From Cercis canadensis (Eukaryota; Streptophyta; Magnoliopsida; Fabales; Fabaceae), in the NCBI GenBank assembly GCA_003255065.1, contig QAOA01001066.1:618900-682899 (forward strand): a DNA stretch of 64,000 bases, written 5' to 3'. A program made the translations under genes and the position numbers. How positions within the stretch are numbered: position 1 is the first letter of the stretch; each line of letters opens with the position of its first letter. The notes beneath the pieces are model-generated. The model did no database searches. It saw only the letters and a program-made list of their open reading frames with translations, and was not told where the DNA came from. Shown one piece after another: positions 21,906-33,818 of the stretch.

Positions 21906-24900
21906 TCAATCATCGCCATGTCCAATGAGCGCAAGGAGCATTTTCTCATAGTCCCCAGAAGTGTCCTGGCCTATTGCACGGTCCAGGGGAATGCTGTTTC
22001 TTCTTTGGTATTCCTCTTTAATTCGTTGCATATCAACCTCAGCTCTAGTTGTCACCACTCTTGTAAGCGCCCATTCATCAGTTCCGAGCTTGTTTATAGC
22101 CAGCCTCTGAACTTTCTCAAAATATTTCTCAGGATACGTCAAGCACTTAATTGTTGCCCTCAATAATTTCAGATATTCATCTTCGGTATCAGTTTTCAGA
22201 TCCTGTAGCCAGGAGCCCATTGTCAGTCAGTTCAACAAGTTACTGCATTTTCTACGCCTGGCACTGTCTATGTCTCTTTTTTATTTAAAAAAAATAACAT
22301 GCAAATATATAACCTGAAATGGATTAATCTAAAAGATAATTATCATAGAGATGAAAAGGAGAGAGAAAAAAGTGCCACATCTCTGGAATCATTTTGGACA
22401 CCACAATTTCATCATTACGTTAGAACGGCCTATTTAACAGAATTGTATGGGACTGCCTGCTTAGGTATAGAAACATAAGAAGTTTTTGATGCCCAGAAAG
22501 TTAAAAACACAACTAAAAGTATTGAACAATAATTAGGATAACAGACAAGAGCTCATAAGTTTCGCATAAGATATTCTTACCTTGTTTATGGCATTCCCAA
22601 ACTCATTGTTGTAGTGATTGAGTGTTGCATTTAACTGTGCTTTACTCCTTGTTGTTAAAATCCTGATCAGATCCTCATGATTATAGGCCTTCTCCGCAAT
22701 CATCTCGTGAAGTAATTTAGCCTCTGATTTTGCCAAGGTCATGTTCACCTCATCTCCATCATAACGGAATGTGCTCACAAGAGGAACCAAAAGCTGATAC
22801 ATGAAGATGCAAGTTGAGAGAAATGAAGGAGCTTCAATGTTGAATGAAAAATGCAATGTTGTATGACCCACTGTTTGATTAAATTTTGAATCTAGAAATT
22901 CACTTTAAGAGACTTATCCACCCGTCAAGATGCCCTATTTTATGGAAGACATTTGTTCTTTTGACATCTGAAACCAGGGGACAAATTTCTCCAAAACAAA
23001 AGTTTTCCTTAAAATTCAAAAGAATAAATTTTGGAAGAAGTCGATTGTTTAGAAAAATCACGTCATGTAAGAATATGAAGACTTTCAAAAGCAAGAAAAT
23101 AACAAGTAATCAGAAGTTTAAGGTTTTACCCTGCGGAAGTCCCCAGATGTATGATAGGCAACATCTTCTTCAAGGGATCTTTTGAAACGGGCTTGATATG
23201 CTTGCTTTGCCTTAAACAGGTCAAGTGAAGATCTGGTGCAAGCAGTTTCCATAAGAACCCAATTGTTTGAAGTCAATCTCTTTGTAGCTTCATTAGCTAA
23301 CAAGGCATCTCGCTCAGCAGGATCAAGTGTCCATAACAACACAGCCCGCTGTTAGATTCAAAATATCAAACATTGACGGCAGAATAACTTCATAACTGTG
23401 CCTAACACTTTAATGAAGTTTATCCATGTAGAAGACTGAAATTACGCACTACAAAATTGAAAATTGACAGTACCATTGAAAATTTTGACAAATGAAATGG
23501 CTATCAAGCTTTGAGATTCAAACGAAGTAGCCAGTCATCAAAATATTCAAACTGACCTCAAAGTCATTTGAAAGTTCTTTGTCTAATGCTTTAAGAAGAT
23601 CTTCTCCATAGGTTTCAGCATGAATTTCACGGATCACCTTACGTTGAGCTGCATTTCTATGAGCCAGGATCGATATTATCAAATCTTCATTTGTTCCCCA
23701 TCCTGCAAAGATATATTTTAGTGACCAATAACTGACAGACCCAAGACATGAAGAAACACTTCCAAACCTCTTCTTTTGATTTATCTAAACAAGAAACTTT
23801 TTCAATAAAATAACTAAAACAGCCCTCATAATTATTCAATTCGCCAATATTACTATATATTACATTGTTCGTCATAGTAATCAGTAGTTATTTACATACT
23901 GATTCCTTAGAGAAAGAAATTGAATGCAAGAGATGTCATACCAATTAAACAGATAGCCTATTAGTGCATAGATTCTGTGTCAAATACATATACATAAAAT
24001 TCTATGGAAAATGGATGAAAACCCCAAAGCCTATTAAGGCTATAACTAAATAATGAAGGGTAAATGGGCGATGAACATCACAGTTCCACCATACTAGCAA
24101 CTAACAGCAGTAATGCAAGAATACAATATTAGATGAATGAAACTCTGTTTACTTTTTGCAATAAGAAAACACAAAAGTAGAGTTCATTCGAGTCGTTATT
24201 GAATTTGCCATTTCGCCCCTAGCTTCTACGACTAATGGAGGGAAATAGTATCCTATGGAGACCTTTTCTTTCATTTTATTGCCAGGCAAAACCACACTGC
24301 ACAAGAAAGGTGCAACAACAGTAAATCAAAACCTCCGAGAGTGGGAAAACACCTATCAGAAACAGACACCAGAAAATCTCAATAATCTATATTCATCAAG
24401 GGGGAAACTAACACCGACTACTTTTCTGGATGCCAAGACATTTGGTGAATTTTAACAAAACTGGAAAATAACCAGGAAGAACGATTTAAGTGTAATTTAT
24501 CGTTTTACTCCACTAGAGACTAAACTGATGCTTAAAGTAAAGCTCCAGAAAGAACAGTTTTCTTGGAAAAGTAAGAGTCAAAATATAGTCTAGCAACTAA
24601 AATAAAGGCTTCTGCTGCTCGTGTTCCAAATGTATATGCGATTCAGTACCTTTTTCAAGCACGCACTACTTTTTAAAAGTGATTAAAGCATCACGATCAC
24701 ACGTAAGCCAAACACATATACCATGAATTTGAGCAAGAACATCACAGAGCCAAAGAATTCAAAGCATAGCAGAGCAATCCTGATCAGATACACTATTGCA
24801 AATTAAAATTTAAGGCATATGCAAAACTTCTGAGCCGATGATTATTTAAATTTCAAATTCATAGAGTTCAGATCACGTCCAAAAATAAAATTCCGGACAG

Positions 24901-25070
24901 ATCAATGATCTAATGACAAAATCACATACAGTAGTGCTAATCTTAATGCAAGGAAATCAAGAAGGTTTTAGCGATCGTAAAATTAATGGAGGACCTTGAA
25001 AAGCTTTACGCAATTGCTCACAGTCCTCCGCTGGAGAAGGAACTTGAGCAGGCACTCTCACGGTCGCCAT
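21906..25070 (-). CDS. ANN2: Annexin (annexin D2 type)
   Basis: Five exons on the minus strand join in frame to 316 residues: 25070-24995, 23702-23557, 23348-23130, 22793-22581 and 22202-21906. Plant annexins bind acidic phospholipids in a calcium-dependent way and act in the cytosol and at the plasma membrane in secretion, calcium transport and redox stress. Four annexin repeats are visible. Repeat 1 has the calcium loop GWGTNED with an acidic cap in ELSNDFE, and repeat 4 has [12 protein letters not shown] with a cap in DTSGDYE. Repeats 2 and 3 lack a clean GxGT loop, as is usual in plants. The histidine at residue 40 (ILAHRNAA), tied to peroxidase-like activity in plant annexins, is kept. 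The length equals the family norm. The opening [19 protein letters not shown] favours the D2 group over D1. Confidence 0.95.
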
Positions 25071-25709
25071 TGGACGCTGTCACGGTCGGTCTCACAATCT
25101 CTGTGTACAATGGGAATCGGCTATGGAGAGTGCGAAGCAATGTAAAAAGTGAATGCGAGCTTAGGCTTATATAGGATCAAGAGCACGGAATCATTTCGCC
25201 CTGACAAAAAGTTCAAACTGTACAACTTTTCCATTATCGCTGAAATTTCCATTGATGATTATTATTTACTATATTCTCGTTTAGGCAAGCGTGAAAAGTG
25301 TGAGTCGTGACTGATACAGCTTTCTCCTTACATGAGCTGTAATCACTCTGCTTAACTCTCAAAACGCCAGGCACAAATTTACTACACAAAAAACAAAACA
25401 AACAAAAAAATTCACACACACCTGACACCTGTTATCTCTTCACGTAAGGAATAGGTAAGAAGTAGATCAGGAAATTGATGGAGGAAAAATTAGTTATAAA
25501 GGTTTTACTTTTTATACATTAACTGTAAAAATTGATATTTGTACAAGCTTTTTTTTTTTTTAACTTTTATCAATACTTTTTCAAAGAAAGTATATCAATA
25601 TGGATGCAATAAATATCTAATGATATTACACTGATTATTTTATTTTGATTATGAATAGAGAAATAAAGATTATATCTATCTTTTATCATTGACTTCAACC
25701 ATTGACTTA
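25071..25709. promoter_or_regulatory. Annexin promoter region with TATA box
   Basis: On the minus strand a TATATAAG-type box lies at 25169-25175, about 100 bases before the annexin ATG. The rest of the stretch is upstream DNA with no recognised gene. Confidence 0.5.
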
Positions 25710-26672
25710 GGGTGTGTTTGGATGAGGTATTTGTAGAGTGTAATATATTTGTAAAGTGTATTTGAAATGCTAATTTTGAATTATTTTGTTTGTGTAATTT
25801 TTTAAGGTATTTTTAAAATTCAAGTGTATTTTTATAGTGACTTTCAAAATCTCAATATAGTGTATTTTAAATTCACTCAAAATAGAGTGTATTTCAAATT
25901 CATATTTTTTAGATTTGTGCTCTTGATCAAACTTTATTTTTTCCTATTCGAACTTAATTTTCGCAATTATAGGCCAAACCAGTGCTCCAAATTACACAAA
26001 TATCTCTCAATTCTATATTTAATGTTGTGATTAATATTATTATACAGCTATATAGTCCAAAAAAATCCATTAAGTTCCACAACAAACAATTGATTCTACC
26101 TATCGTGGGTTCCATGAGCAGATCAAAGACAACGTAAAACATCCATCTACATAATCAAAGCCAATAAATCAAAGAACAAGAAAGAACATTTAAAACACAA
26201 AACTTTCATCCATCAAATAAAAGCCAAAAGGACTAAAAAGTAGATCTGGCCAAGAACATGAAATAGAATTACCAACCATATATAGCCGAGAAGCACGGAA
26301 TTCAGAGAGGCAAATATGGCATAGTCAAAGACATATTTCCCAGAATTGTGCTTCTTGTTTGGCAAGCTCATATCTTCCTCTGTGATATCAGAATATATTC
26401 TCAAGTACTTGGTTTTGGTCCCTAGTGGAATCTCAGAGACCCCATTTCCTCTCCCATTACCAGTTTCTTGCCCACCCATTAACCCCATTGTGATTTGAAG
26501 AAGTCTTGTAATGTCTATCAATAATTTTGAATATTGTTATTAAATTATTTTTTTATAATAAAGTGTATCCAAACAAGGTATTTCATAAATACATGTATTT
26601 GAAATGCTACATTTCAATTACATGTATTTGAAATATACAATAATTTATCAAATACTTCATCCAAACACAACC
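25710..26672. mobile_element. PIF/Harbinger-like element carrying a PLT4-like exon
   Basis: The terminal inverted repeats start GGGTGTGTTTGGATGAGGTA on the left and, read inwards from the right, GGTTGTGTTTGGATGAAGTA. TTA is duplicated on both sides (25707-25709 and 26673-26675), the signature of PIF/Harbinger and Tourist elements. Its ends match those of the element at 1329-2731 in reverse orientation (about 190 and 100 bases), so they are one family, but the cores differ. The core holds a piece of a polyol transporter gene. No transposase is visible. Confidence 0.88.
26282..26488 (-). pseudogene. Captured exon 1 of a polyol transporter (PLT4-like)
   Basis: The 69-residue open stretch begins MGLMGGQETGNG, continues EIPLGTKTKYLRI, and ends KYVFDYAIFASLNSVLLGY. 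This is the N-terminus and start of the first membrane helix of probable polyol transporter 4 proteins (MFS sugar transporter family), where the usual text is KYVFACAIFASLNSVLLGYD. It stops where the first intron of these genes begins, and the following DNA looks like intron. The frame and start codon are still open. There is no further exon inside the element, so no transporter can be made. It lies inside the Harbinger-like element and was probably captured with part of intron 1. Confidence 0.82.
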
Positions 26673-26675
26673 TTA

Positions 26676-27465
26676 ATGTATTTTATTAATATTGTATAAA
26701 ATTTAAGTTTCAAAAATTAAATACCAATTTTGTATCCTTGATTAACTAGTTTAAGAAAATAAATGTTGAATAATATTCAAATTTCTAAGGCAAGAGTGTA
26801 GGTTTTAAGAAGTATGATTTAGTACATATAAAAGAAAAAAAGAAGTATGATTTAGTAATGAATAATTTAAATAATCCGTAAGAAAAAATGCTCCATCCAC
26901 CACAAAGATTTCTCAACACAACAAAACTTGACCACACACATTAAAAAATAAAAATAAAAACAACTAAATTCACTTAGACAATCCAAATTTATTGCTATTT
27001 TTTTTAGCCAGATATATTTTGCTGATGGAATAGTGGAAAATATATAGGAAGCTACTATTTTCACATCCTATTTTGCTAATGTCATATCTTATTTAATGTC
27101 TAAATATGATATAGACTATATTACCCTCAATTAATATGAAATTTTTTTAACTTTGACTAAAAATATTTTATATTAAATGAGGGTTTTAACAATTAACTAA
27201 AATTTTTTTATATTAAATGAGAATAAATTAGTCTATATTATATTTAAATATTAAATAATTAAAGTATAATATTAACAACATCAAATATAAAAATAATAGC
27301 TCCCAATATATATTGTGTTAAGTATAACATTTCTTATTTGTAAGAGGTAGATTAGTATATAACTATTCGCCCAATCCATATTTGGTTCGGCCCGTTTTGA
27401 CGCTATTGAGTCATTCATTAGTTAGAATTAGAAACTTAAAACTGTAAAAGACGAATTTGAATCTA
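26676..27465. other. AT-rich spacer
   Basis: Contains direct repeats of a TTTATATTAAATGAG-type sequence near 27165-27230. No gene is seen. Confidence 0.4.
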
Positions 27466-28116
27466 GGTCTTTTGACACAAATATTATAGTGTACAAAACT
27501 AATTAACTAAATGTAACACTTTTGAAAGTATTTACACAAATATTACAGTTTTTAAAAAAAACAAAAAAATAATTTGGTGGCTGGTGGGCCCTACTGGATA
27601 CGACGTGGGCCTACCGGCGTGTCCCACGTGGACATGCCGGCAGGCCCACAGCGTGTCCCAATTGGCCAAATTCCCTCCTTGCCTGTAGCAGTTTCTTTGC
27701 GTGTTGCAGGTCCCATTGTCAGTCAATTTGTTGACCCTTCATGCATGACTGACAAGTGACAATCCCTGGAAGTCCTAATTTTGGCCCAACACACGTGGCA
27801 CTGGCATACAAATTTTTTCCTCTTTCTGCCTTCTTCCTCCAGCCATCTCCCTCATTTCTCATTTATGCTTCTTCCGTCTTCATTCAGTCTTCCTTCTTCT
27901 TGCCCATCTTCATCATTTCATTAGAAAAGGGGAGGGAATTTGGCCAATTAGAACACGTCGTGAGGCTGCCGGCGTGTCTGGTAGGGCCCACCTGCCACCA
28001 AATTTTTTTTTTTTATTTTAAAATTTTTAAAAATTGTAATATTTGTATAAATACTTTCAAAAGTGTTATATTTAGATAATTAGTTTTGTACACTGTAATA
28101 TTTGTGTCAAAAAGCC
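27466..28116. mobile_element. Mutator-like (MULE) non-autonomous element
   Basis: It is flanked by a perfect 10-base direct repeat TTTGAATCTA at 27456-27465 and 28117-28126. The inverted ends begin GGTCTTTTGACAC on the left and GGCTTTTTGACAC read inwards from the right. Similarity continues for roughly 130 bases through ACAAATATTA, GTGTACAAAACTAATTA and CACTTTTGAAAGTATTTA into a GC-rich GGTGGC/GGGCCC part. A 9-10 base duplication and long inverted ends are the MULE signature. Inside both arms are GGCGTGTC motifs, and the centre is pyrimidine-rich (CTTCTTCC). There is no transposase. Confidence 0.9.
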
Positions 28117-28119
28117 TTT

Positions 28120-28793
28120 GAATCTAGTCATGTTATTTAACATGATAATTTTATGTTAGTTAAATATACACTGTTCATCTCATTATCAAGATTTCAATGG
28201 CATAGATGATGCCACGTCTTCATTCCTATATAAAAAAAAAAAAAAGACCCAAACAAAACCCCACTGGTTCCTCGATTGGCCCCTTCATTTCCCAAGTTCA
28301 CACTTTTGTTCTGCAACACCGATGCCTCCCAATCTCTGATTAACAGAGGCATAACGATGTTGGTTGTTGGCGATTTTTCTGGCGAAGTGTTACAGCTTGT
28401 CTGCAATAGATGTTTAATCGAGCATGTTGATTTTTCATTTTATATCTCCCTCAGGTACACCTACGCTACAGACGTAAAGAAAGAGAAAGAGAGGGGAAAA
28501 GGAAGGAAAATCTTTCTTTGGCTTGAGCTAGCAGGTCCTCTGTTTTCGCCCAACATAACAGGAAAGAGAAACCAAACAAGTCCCGTTGGAAACCGATGGA
28601 GATGGTGCTGGACGAAGAAAAAAAATTAGGATGACTGTGCGTCGGAGAGACAAAGAGGAAAAGAGAGAATTTTTTTTTATGAGAACAGTGATATGACATC
28701 ATCTAACCATTGAAATCTTTTTTAAAAAAAAAACAGACCATCGAGATTTAACAAACATTATTATGTTAAGACTTACGAGCAACATGACTAGAT
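28120..28793. mobile_element. Second MULE-like element, abutted by the first
   Basis: The left arm ATCTAGTCATGTT ... AACATGATAATTTTATG ... AGATTTCAATGG and the right arm (as reverse complement) ATCTAGTCATGTT ... AACATAATAATG ... AGATTTCAATGG form an imperfect inverted repeat of about 100 bases, continued by TAGATGATG on both sides. The target duplication of the first MULE overlaps the left tip of this one, so the first appears to have inserted into its terminus. The central open frame of 117 residues has no recognisable domain. I could not define a target duplication for this element. Confidence 0.55.
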
Positions 28794-28887
28794 CCGGATG
28801 ACATAGCAAAAGAATCAACGTACTGTAGCAAAATTTTAGTGGAAAAAAATAACCTGAAGCGCTCAAATTTTACAAATTTCTGCATAT

Positions 28888-28960
28888 CGACTCCACTGGG
28901 ATTCGAACCCAGAATCTCTGGTTCCGTAGACCAGCGCCTTATCCATTGGGCCATGGAGTC
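28888..28960 (-). tRNA. tRNA-Arg (ACG)
   Basis: The minus strand folds as a complete 73-base cloverleaf. The acceptor stem GACTCCA pairs with TGGAGTC, and the discriminator base is G. The anticodon stem CTGGT/ACCAG encloses the loop CTACGGA with anticodon ACG. The T arm is CTGGG TTCGAAT CCCAG. The A box (TGGCCCAATGG) and B box (GGTTCGAATCC) are intact, there is no intron, and CCA is not encoded. A T-run follows about 40 bases downstream on the minus strand. It lies about 95 bases from the MULE remnant. Confidence 0.96.
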
Positions 28961-29447
28961 TGTTATTCGTAAGTCTGGATCTTTACTTTTTGTTACGATA
29001 TATATCACTAAGAAAAAGGCTTTGCTAGACCTTTTTTTTTTTGTTTTCCCTTTTTGCTCTATCGGGTGCAAACGCAGTTGCTCCCGAGTCCTCTGCTGAG
29101 CTGACAGACGCAAGGCGATTCTTCCAAGCCCCAACGTTTTGTCCATATTTCGGTGGCACTAGAACGAGAATATGAAGGCACTGCACCACCAACCGAAATA
29201 ATATGAAAGCACATACTTTTACAACACTCTTTGTTAGCCGGCTAGTTCCTTTCCTTTTAGATGAAGTGAGATAATCTGCTAAGTGCGGGGATGTTCAGAG
29301 TGATTTATGTATAGTTAGTGGATAGTTTTGTAAATGAAGCAGAAGCTGAAGGTGGGAATATAGGAGGAAATCTACGATGATGCTTTCGCAATAGAAATTT
29401 TTGTGGCGGAAATCCATCGCATCTTCATCATCATCTATATTAAGAAA
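28961..29447. other. Spacer between tRNA-Arg and the TLDc gene
   Basis: Contains the 5' flank of both the tRNA gene (minus) and the TLDc gene (plus). No other gene is seen. Confidence 0.4.
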
Positions 29448-32328
29448 ATGGTAAAGAAGCAATCGCTTCGGAGCAAAGCGGCCCACTTCGTTTCTGATCT
29501 CACCACTGTCCTTCTCAACCCCATTTCTGACAAACCCTCCACACCTCCTCCACCTCCTTCTGTAAGTTCTTCTCTCTCTCTCTCTTCTTCGTCTCCCTTA
29601 GTCTTATACCTTGAAGAGTCAGCTAGGCCCTTCCCCGATTAAATTAATTGGACTTTTCTCCAATTTGTCCATGGTCATTTAACATGTTTTTCCTGTTCCT
29701 CTTCCACCCAGGATCCTGTAATTTCATTTTTCTTTTTCCTTTTTAGCTTTTAAATATTGTGTTTGTTTTACATGTCTATGATTATTGATGCTCAGAGGGC
29801 CTTACGATATATATCGGTTTGGGGAGTGATTTTCCACAGGGCTTTCTTCTGTTTCCTATACTTTAATTGAATTCTTAGGATACAACATATCATTTTAGTG
29901 TGTGAATTAATCCTTAGGACTTAAATTCCTGTTTAATAGTCATGAAAAGCTTGGCAGATATTACAAATTTAACTTAGTAATTTACATTAAGTTTTAGGTC
30001 TAAGATTCATGGCTACTTTTCTGTGTCTTCCTCTGTCATTTTCTGTTTTTGTTCTTTTTCTAAATGGCCTTGTTCTAAACTGGAAGTGAGAAATATTCCG
30101 TGGTGAGGTGAAACCTGTCTGCTGTTGTTTTTTTCTCAGCAAGAAGTGAGCGAATCAAAAAGAAGTCAATCGGAGTCAAATAGTAAAGAGGGTGGCCCGG
30201 ATTTAGTTGATGGGCCTGATACTTCATCCTTCCCTGCATTCCTCTATTCTTTATTGTCGTCATCAGATTCTGGAGATAATGCAAACGCAGATGGGAAAAA
30301 TGATGATAAAGCTGCAAGAGATAACCCTCTGTCTGACTCAGCCACTAAGGAAAATGGTGGAAAGAAAAGTTTGTTTTCTAGGGGTAAGCAATCACTTGGT
30401 AGAGCTATTCACCAAGCTGTAAGAATCAGTGGATTTCATAATAAAGAGCGCAAGGATGATTGTCAAATGCAAATTGATGATGGAAATGGTGCTACATTTT
30501 CTGGTGTCGAGATGAGGCATATTCAGCCTGTGAAAGAGCCTCTGCCTTTGGTTGATCTGCCGGAAATTTCTGAACCTTCAGTTCTCCTTTCAGATAAAAT
30601 AAGAAATACTCTCTATGCTTCACTTCCAGCCCTTATTCACGGGAGGAAATGGCTGTTGCTATACAGGTATCTAAGAATAAAGATTCATTGACAGAAACGA
30701 GATTCCGTATATTTTAAGTTCCAAAGTATTGCCATTGATAACTAATTATAATGAATTATTTTTGTCTCCTTGCTGCTGTTTTCTGCAGTACATGGAGGCA
30801 CGGTATAACACTTTCAACCCTGTACCGGAGAAGCATGCTTTGGCCTGGCTTGAGCTTGCTGGTACTACTTAATTATCCTTGAGCATATATCAATCTTAAT
30901 ATGCATTGATCTACATCTGTTGTAATTAGAAAATGAAAAGATAAAGAAACATTCAAACATGACAAAATGATATATGTGTGAACTGAAATGAATTACATGG
31001 AGAAATTGAGTGCCATTTTGCATATTGGTTCTGTATAATAGTCAATTCATATTTATTTTATATATGAATTTACATCTAATTATTATTTAATATTTTGAAT
31101 TGGAATGTTCATGGATATCACCAAAAGATGCAAGGTACAGATTTGGTAATGAACAGGCTGTGGTTGGTTGCAATTCACCCAAAGCAAGAAGAGTCATTAG
31201 GTTTGTGGGTGGAAGCATTTTTTATTAGGATTTTTATAAACAAGAGTTAAGAGGGTACTAACTTATGTTTTCTTGGGCCTAAATAAGATTTTCTTGCATT
31301 TAGGATTTGAGTGATAAAAGATTTAAAAAAAAAAAAAGTGTGTGGTACTTCTCTCTCATAAATATGTGATAGTTACTACTGACTGTAGGTTGGGTTGCTT
31401 AATGATATTATCATATATGAACATTTAAACCATTTCCTATACTTGACCGTAATGACTTTGGATAGATGGATGGCTGACTTTACCGTCTATACCAACTATT
31501 ATAAGGCCATTGTGTTGCTTGATTGTTAAAACAGTTCGTGCTTTCTGATTGTAAGGCCATTCTACACTTTTCATTTGATCTAGGAATTACAATGCATTAG
31601 TGTGTATTGGCTAACCCACTTTTTTCTTGGAATATATATGCGCTTCTGGTGTCCTTTGATTTAGCTGTTCCTTTGCAGGTTGTTGGAGACCGTAAAGGAG
31701 CAGTGTTTGGTGGCTTGATTGAAGCGCCTCTAAGACCATCTAACAAGAGAAAATACCAGGTCATGCCAAAACTCTCACTCCTTTGGAGTATCTGATATTT
31801 TTCTCTGGTTCATTCTGCTTTATGATACTAGGTATGTCTTGTTGACATTAGGTTTTGTACAGGGAACAAACAATACATTTGTTTTCACAAATACCCCTGG
31901 TCATCCTGTTATATATCGTCCAACAGGTATCTACTTTTGATTGATTGTTTAAGATTTTTAGGCTTTATCTTTCTATGCTGTCATATGATTATTTGATTAT
32001 GCTTTTTCCTTTTCCTAGCAATCAAAAATGAAAGATTAATTTGGTCTACTTGCTGCACTCCAGTTATAGTTAATAACTCGTAGAGAAAGAATGTCTTAAT
32101 GTCAAATGTTCGAATATTTTAGCTTTCCTACCTCAAAAAAAGTTGTCTGGAATGAGGAGTGATTTTATGGACAAGCTAGTTTATTATGATGAATAATGAC
32201 GATATTTAATGACATACAAGTCTACTTTGGATTCTGCAGAGCACATTTTAGGAAATCATACTATAAAGTACATTTTATTTGAAAAAGCTTATATGATGAT
32301 GCTTTTTCCTGTAGAATCAGGATATATG

Positions 32329-32363
<35 letters not shown>

Positions 32364-33245
32364 AAGCATGAGTTCACATGACATTTAGCTGAAGGAGTGT
32401 TATTTTTTGAACCCACGTCTGATTACTGCCAATTTCCATTGAGGGATCATAGATTTTCCTTTTTCTTTGGAGACTCTAGGATTCCATCCGCTGCATGCAG
32501 TGATTTGTTATCATTGAGATTTTATTTTAACTTAGTTATAATTTCTTACTTATCTCTGTGCCTAGTAATTGTTAAAATAACGAGTTTTCGGCTAAGTATA
32601 TAGTTGCCATGAAACTAATCACAATATTGCAGGGGCAAACCGCTATTTCACTCTCTGCGCCACTGACTTTCTAGCAATTGGTGGGGGAGGTCATTTCGCA
32701 CTTTATTTGGATGGTGATCTGTAAGAATTCTGTACTTCCATCTTGCTATCTAAATTTTCAAATTTAGCAGCCTGACTTCTACCTATATAATTAGTCTTCT
32801 TTTATTTTTATTTTTTTCCCGGCATATCTACTCAAGATTGAATGGATCAAGTTCAGTCTCAGAAACATATGGAAATCCTTGCCTTGCGCACTCTCCGGAC
32901 TTTGAAGTGAAGGAAGTTGAGGTGAACATAATGCCTCTCTCTCGCTCTTTAAATTCTCTTTCACACACAGAGAGAGAGCCCCCTCTAACAAGCAAACCCC
33001 CCTCCCCACCCCCCTCTCTTCTCCCTCGGCAGGGGGTTTCCACCAAAAAAAAATTAAGTTCAGTTCCTTGCAGATTGCCTCCATTTGGTTGGATTGATCT
33101 GTAAGTTCTGATAAAACATTTATCAAAACACTTATTAGCCAATTCTCCTCATTCCCTGCAGTTGTGGGGCTTTGTATATCCTTCAAAGTATGAGGAAGTG
33201 CTTGCATTGAGCAGAACAGAGGCACCTGGGATCTGTCGATGGTAA
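29448..33245 (+). CDS. TLDc-domain protein (OXR family)
   Basis: Eight exons join in frame to 371 residues: 29448-29561, 30140-30666, 30789-30861, 31679-31759, 31863-31926, 32633-32720, 32837-32921 and 33162-33245. The first half is low-complexity (proline run after KPST, then a Ser/Asp/Glu-rich region). The second half is a TLDc domain, from about LPALIHGRKWLLLYSTW at residue 200 through HGITLSTLYRRSM, GAVFGGLIEAPLRP, FVFTNTPGHPVIYRPTG, GGGGHFALYLDGDL and SETYGNPCLAH to the terminal EAPGICRW. TLDc proteins protect against oxidative damage and, in animals and yeast, some bind the V-ATPase; the plant role is less clear. It converges on the asparagine synthetase gene. In Arabidopsis the counterpart is At4g39870 (memory). 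Confidence 0.92.
32330..32360. repeat. (TC)n microsatellite in TLDc intron 5
   Basis: About 15 uninterrupted TC units, intronic. A second, less regular TC/CA-rich stretch lies in the last intron (32930-33020). Confidence 0.9.
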
Positions 33246-33818
33246 ATATCTCTGGATATCTAGCTGATGTGTCTCAAATTCCTGGCAGTTTGCATTTTGT
33301 TGGGTGGTAATGCTAGGTCAGAAGCTTGACTGTTTTAATCTTGTGAGAGATGCTAACTCTATGGACAATATGAGAAATTCCTGTATATCCCATCACTCTG
33401 TAATATAATGTAAATACTTGTCCAGCCTGTATATACGAAGTTCATATCATATACAAAAAAAATTGCCAATTTTGTGTAGGATACAGAATAAAGTGACGTC
33501 GTACCAGTTTTTTTATATTTTAAGCGGATAAAGGAGAAACGAAAGATACCCTATGCGCGAAGTGTTTTTTTTTGTTAGATATCCAGTAAAGACAATATGG
33601 GCTCTAGAAGAGATCTACTGTTTTTCTGTATACATAAGTCCCTATAATACTATGTTGTAGTGTTTGACTAACCATGGAAATTTACAGAATCGAAAATCCA
33701 CATCAAGCAATTTTAGAAAGTCCAGACAAACGGACACCGTTCCAACGAAAAATTATTAAAACCGTACATTGTGGAAGTGTTCCCACTACACTACTGCAGT
33801 TTTTTTTTTTTTCTTTCT
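33246..33818. other. Convergent 3' flanks of TLDc and asparagine synthetase genes
   Basis: Between two convergent stop codons. It should contain both 3' untranslated regions and nothing else that I recognise. A T-run lies just before the asparagine synthetase stop. Confidence 0.5.

Noticed and set aside
24986..25174. 62-residue plus-strand frame.
   Set aside because: It overlaps annexin exon 1 and its promoter on the opposite strand.
28276..28629. 117-residue plus-strand frame.
   Set aside because: It lies inside the second MULE-like element and has low-complexity composition and no recognisable domain.
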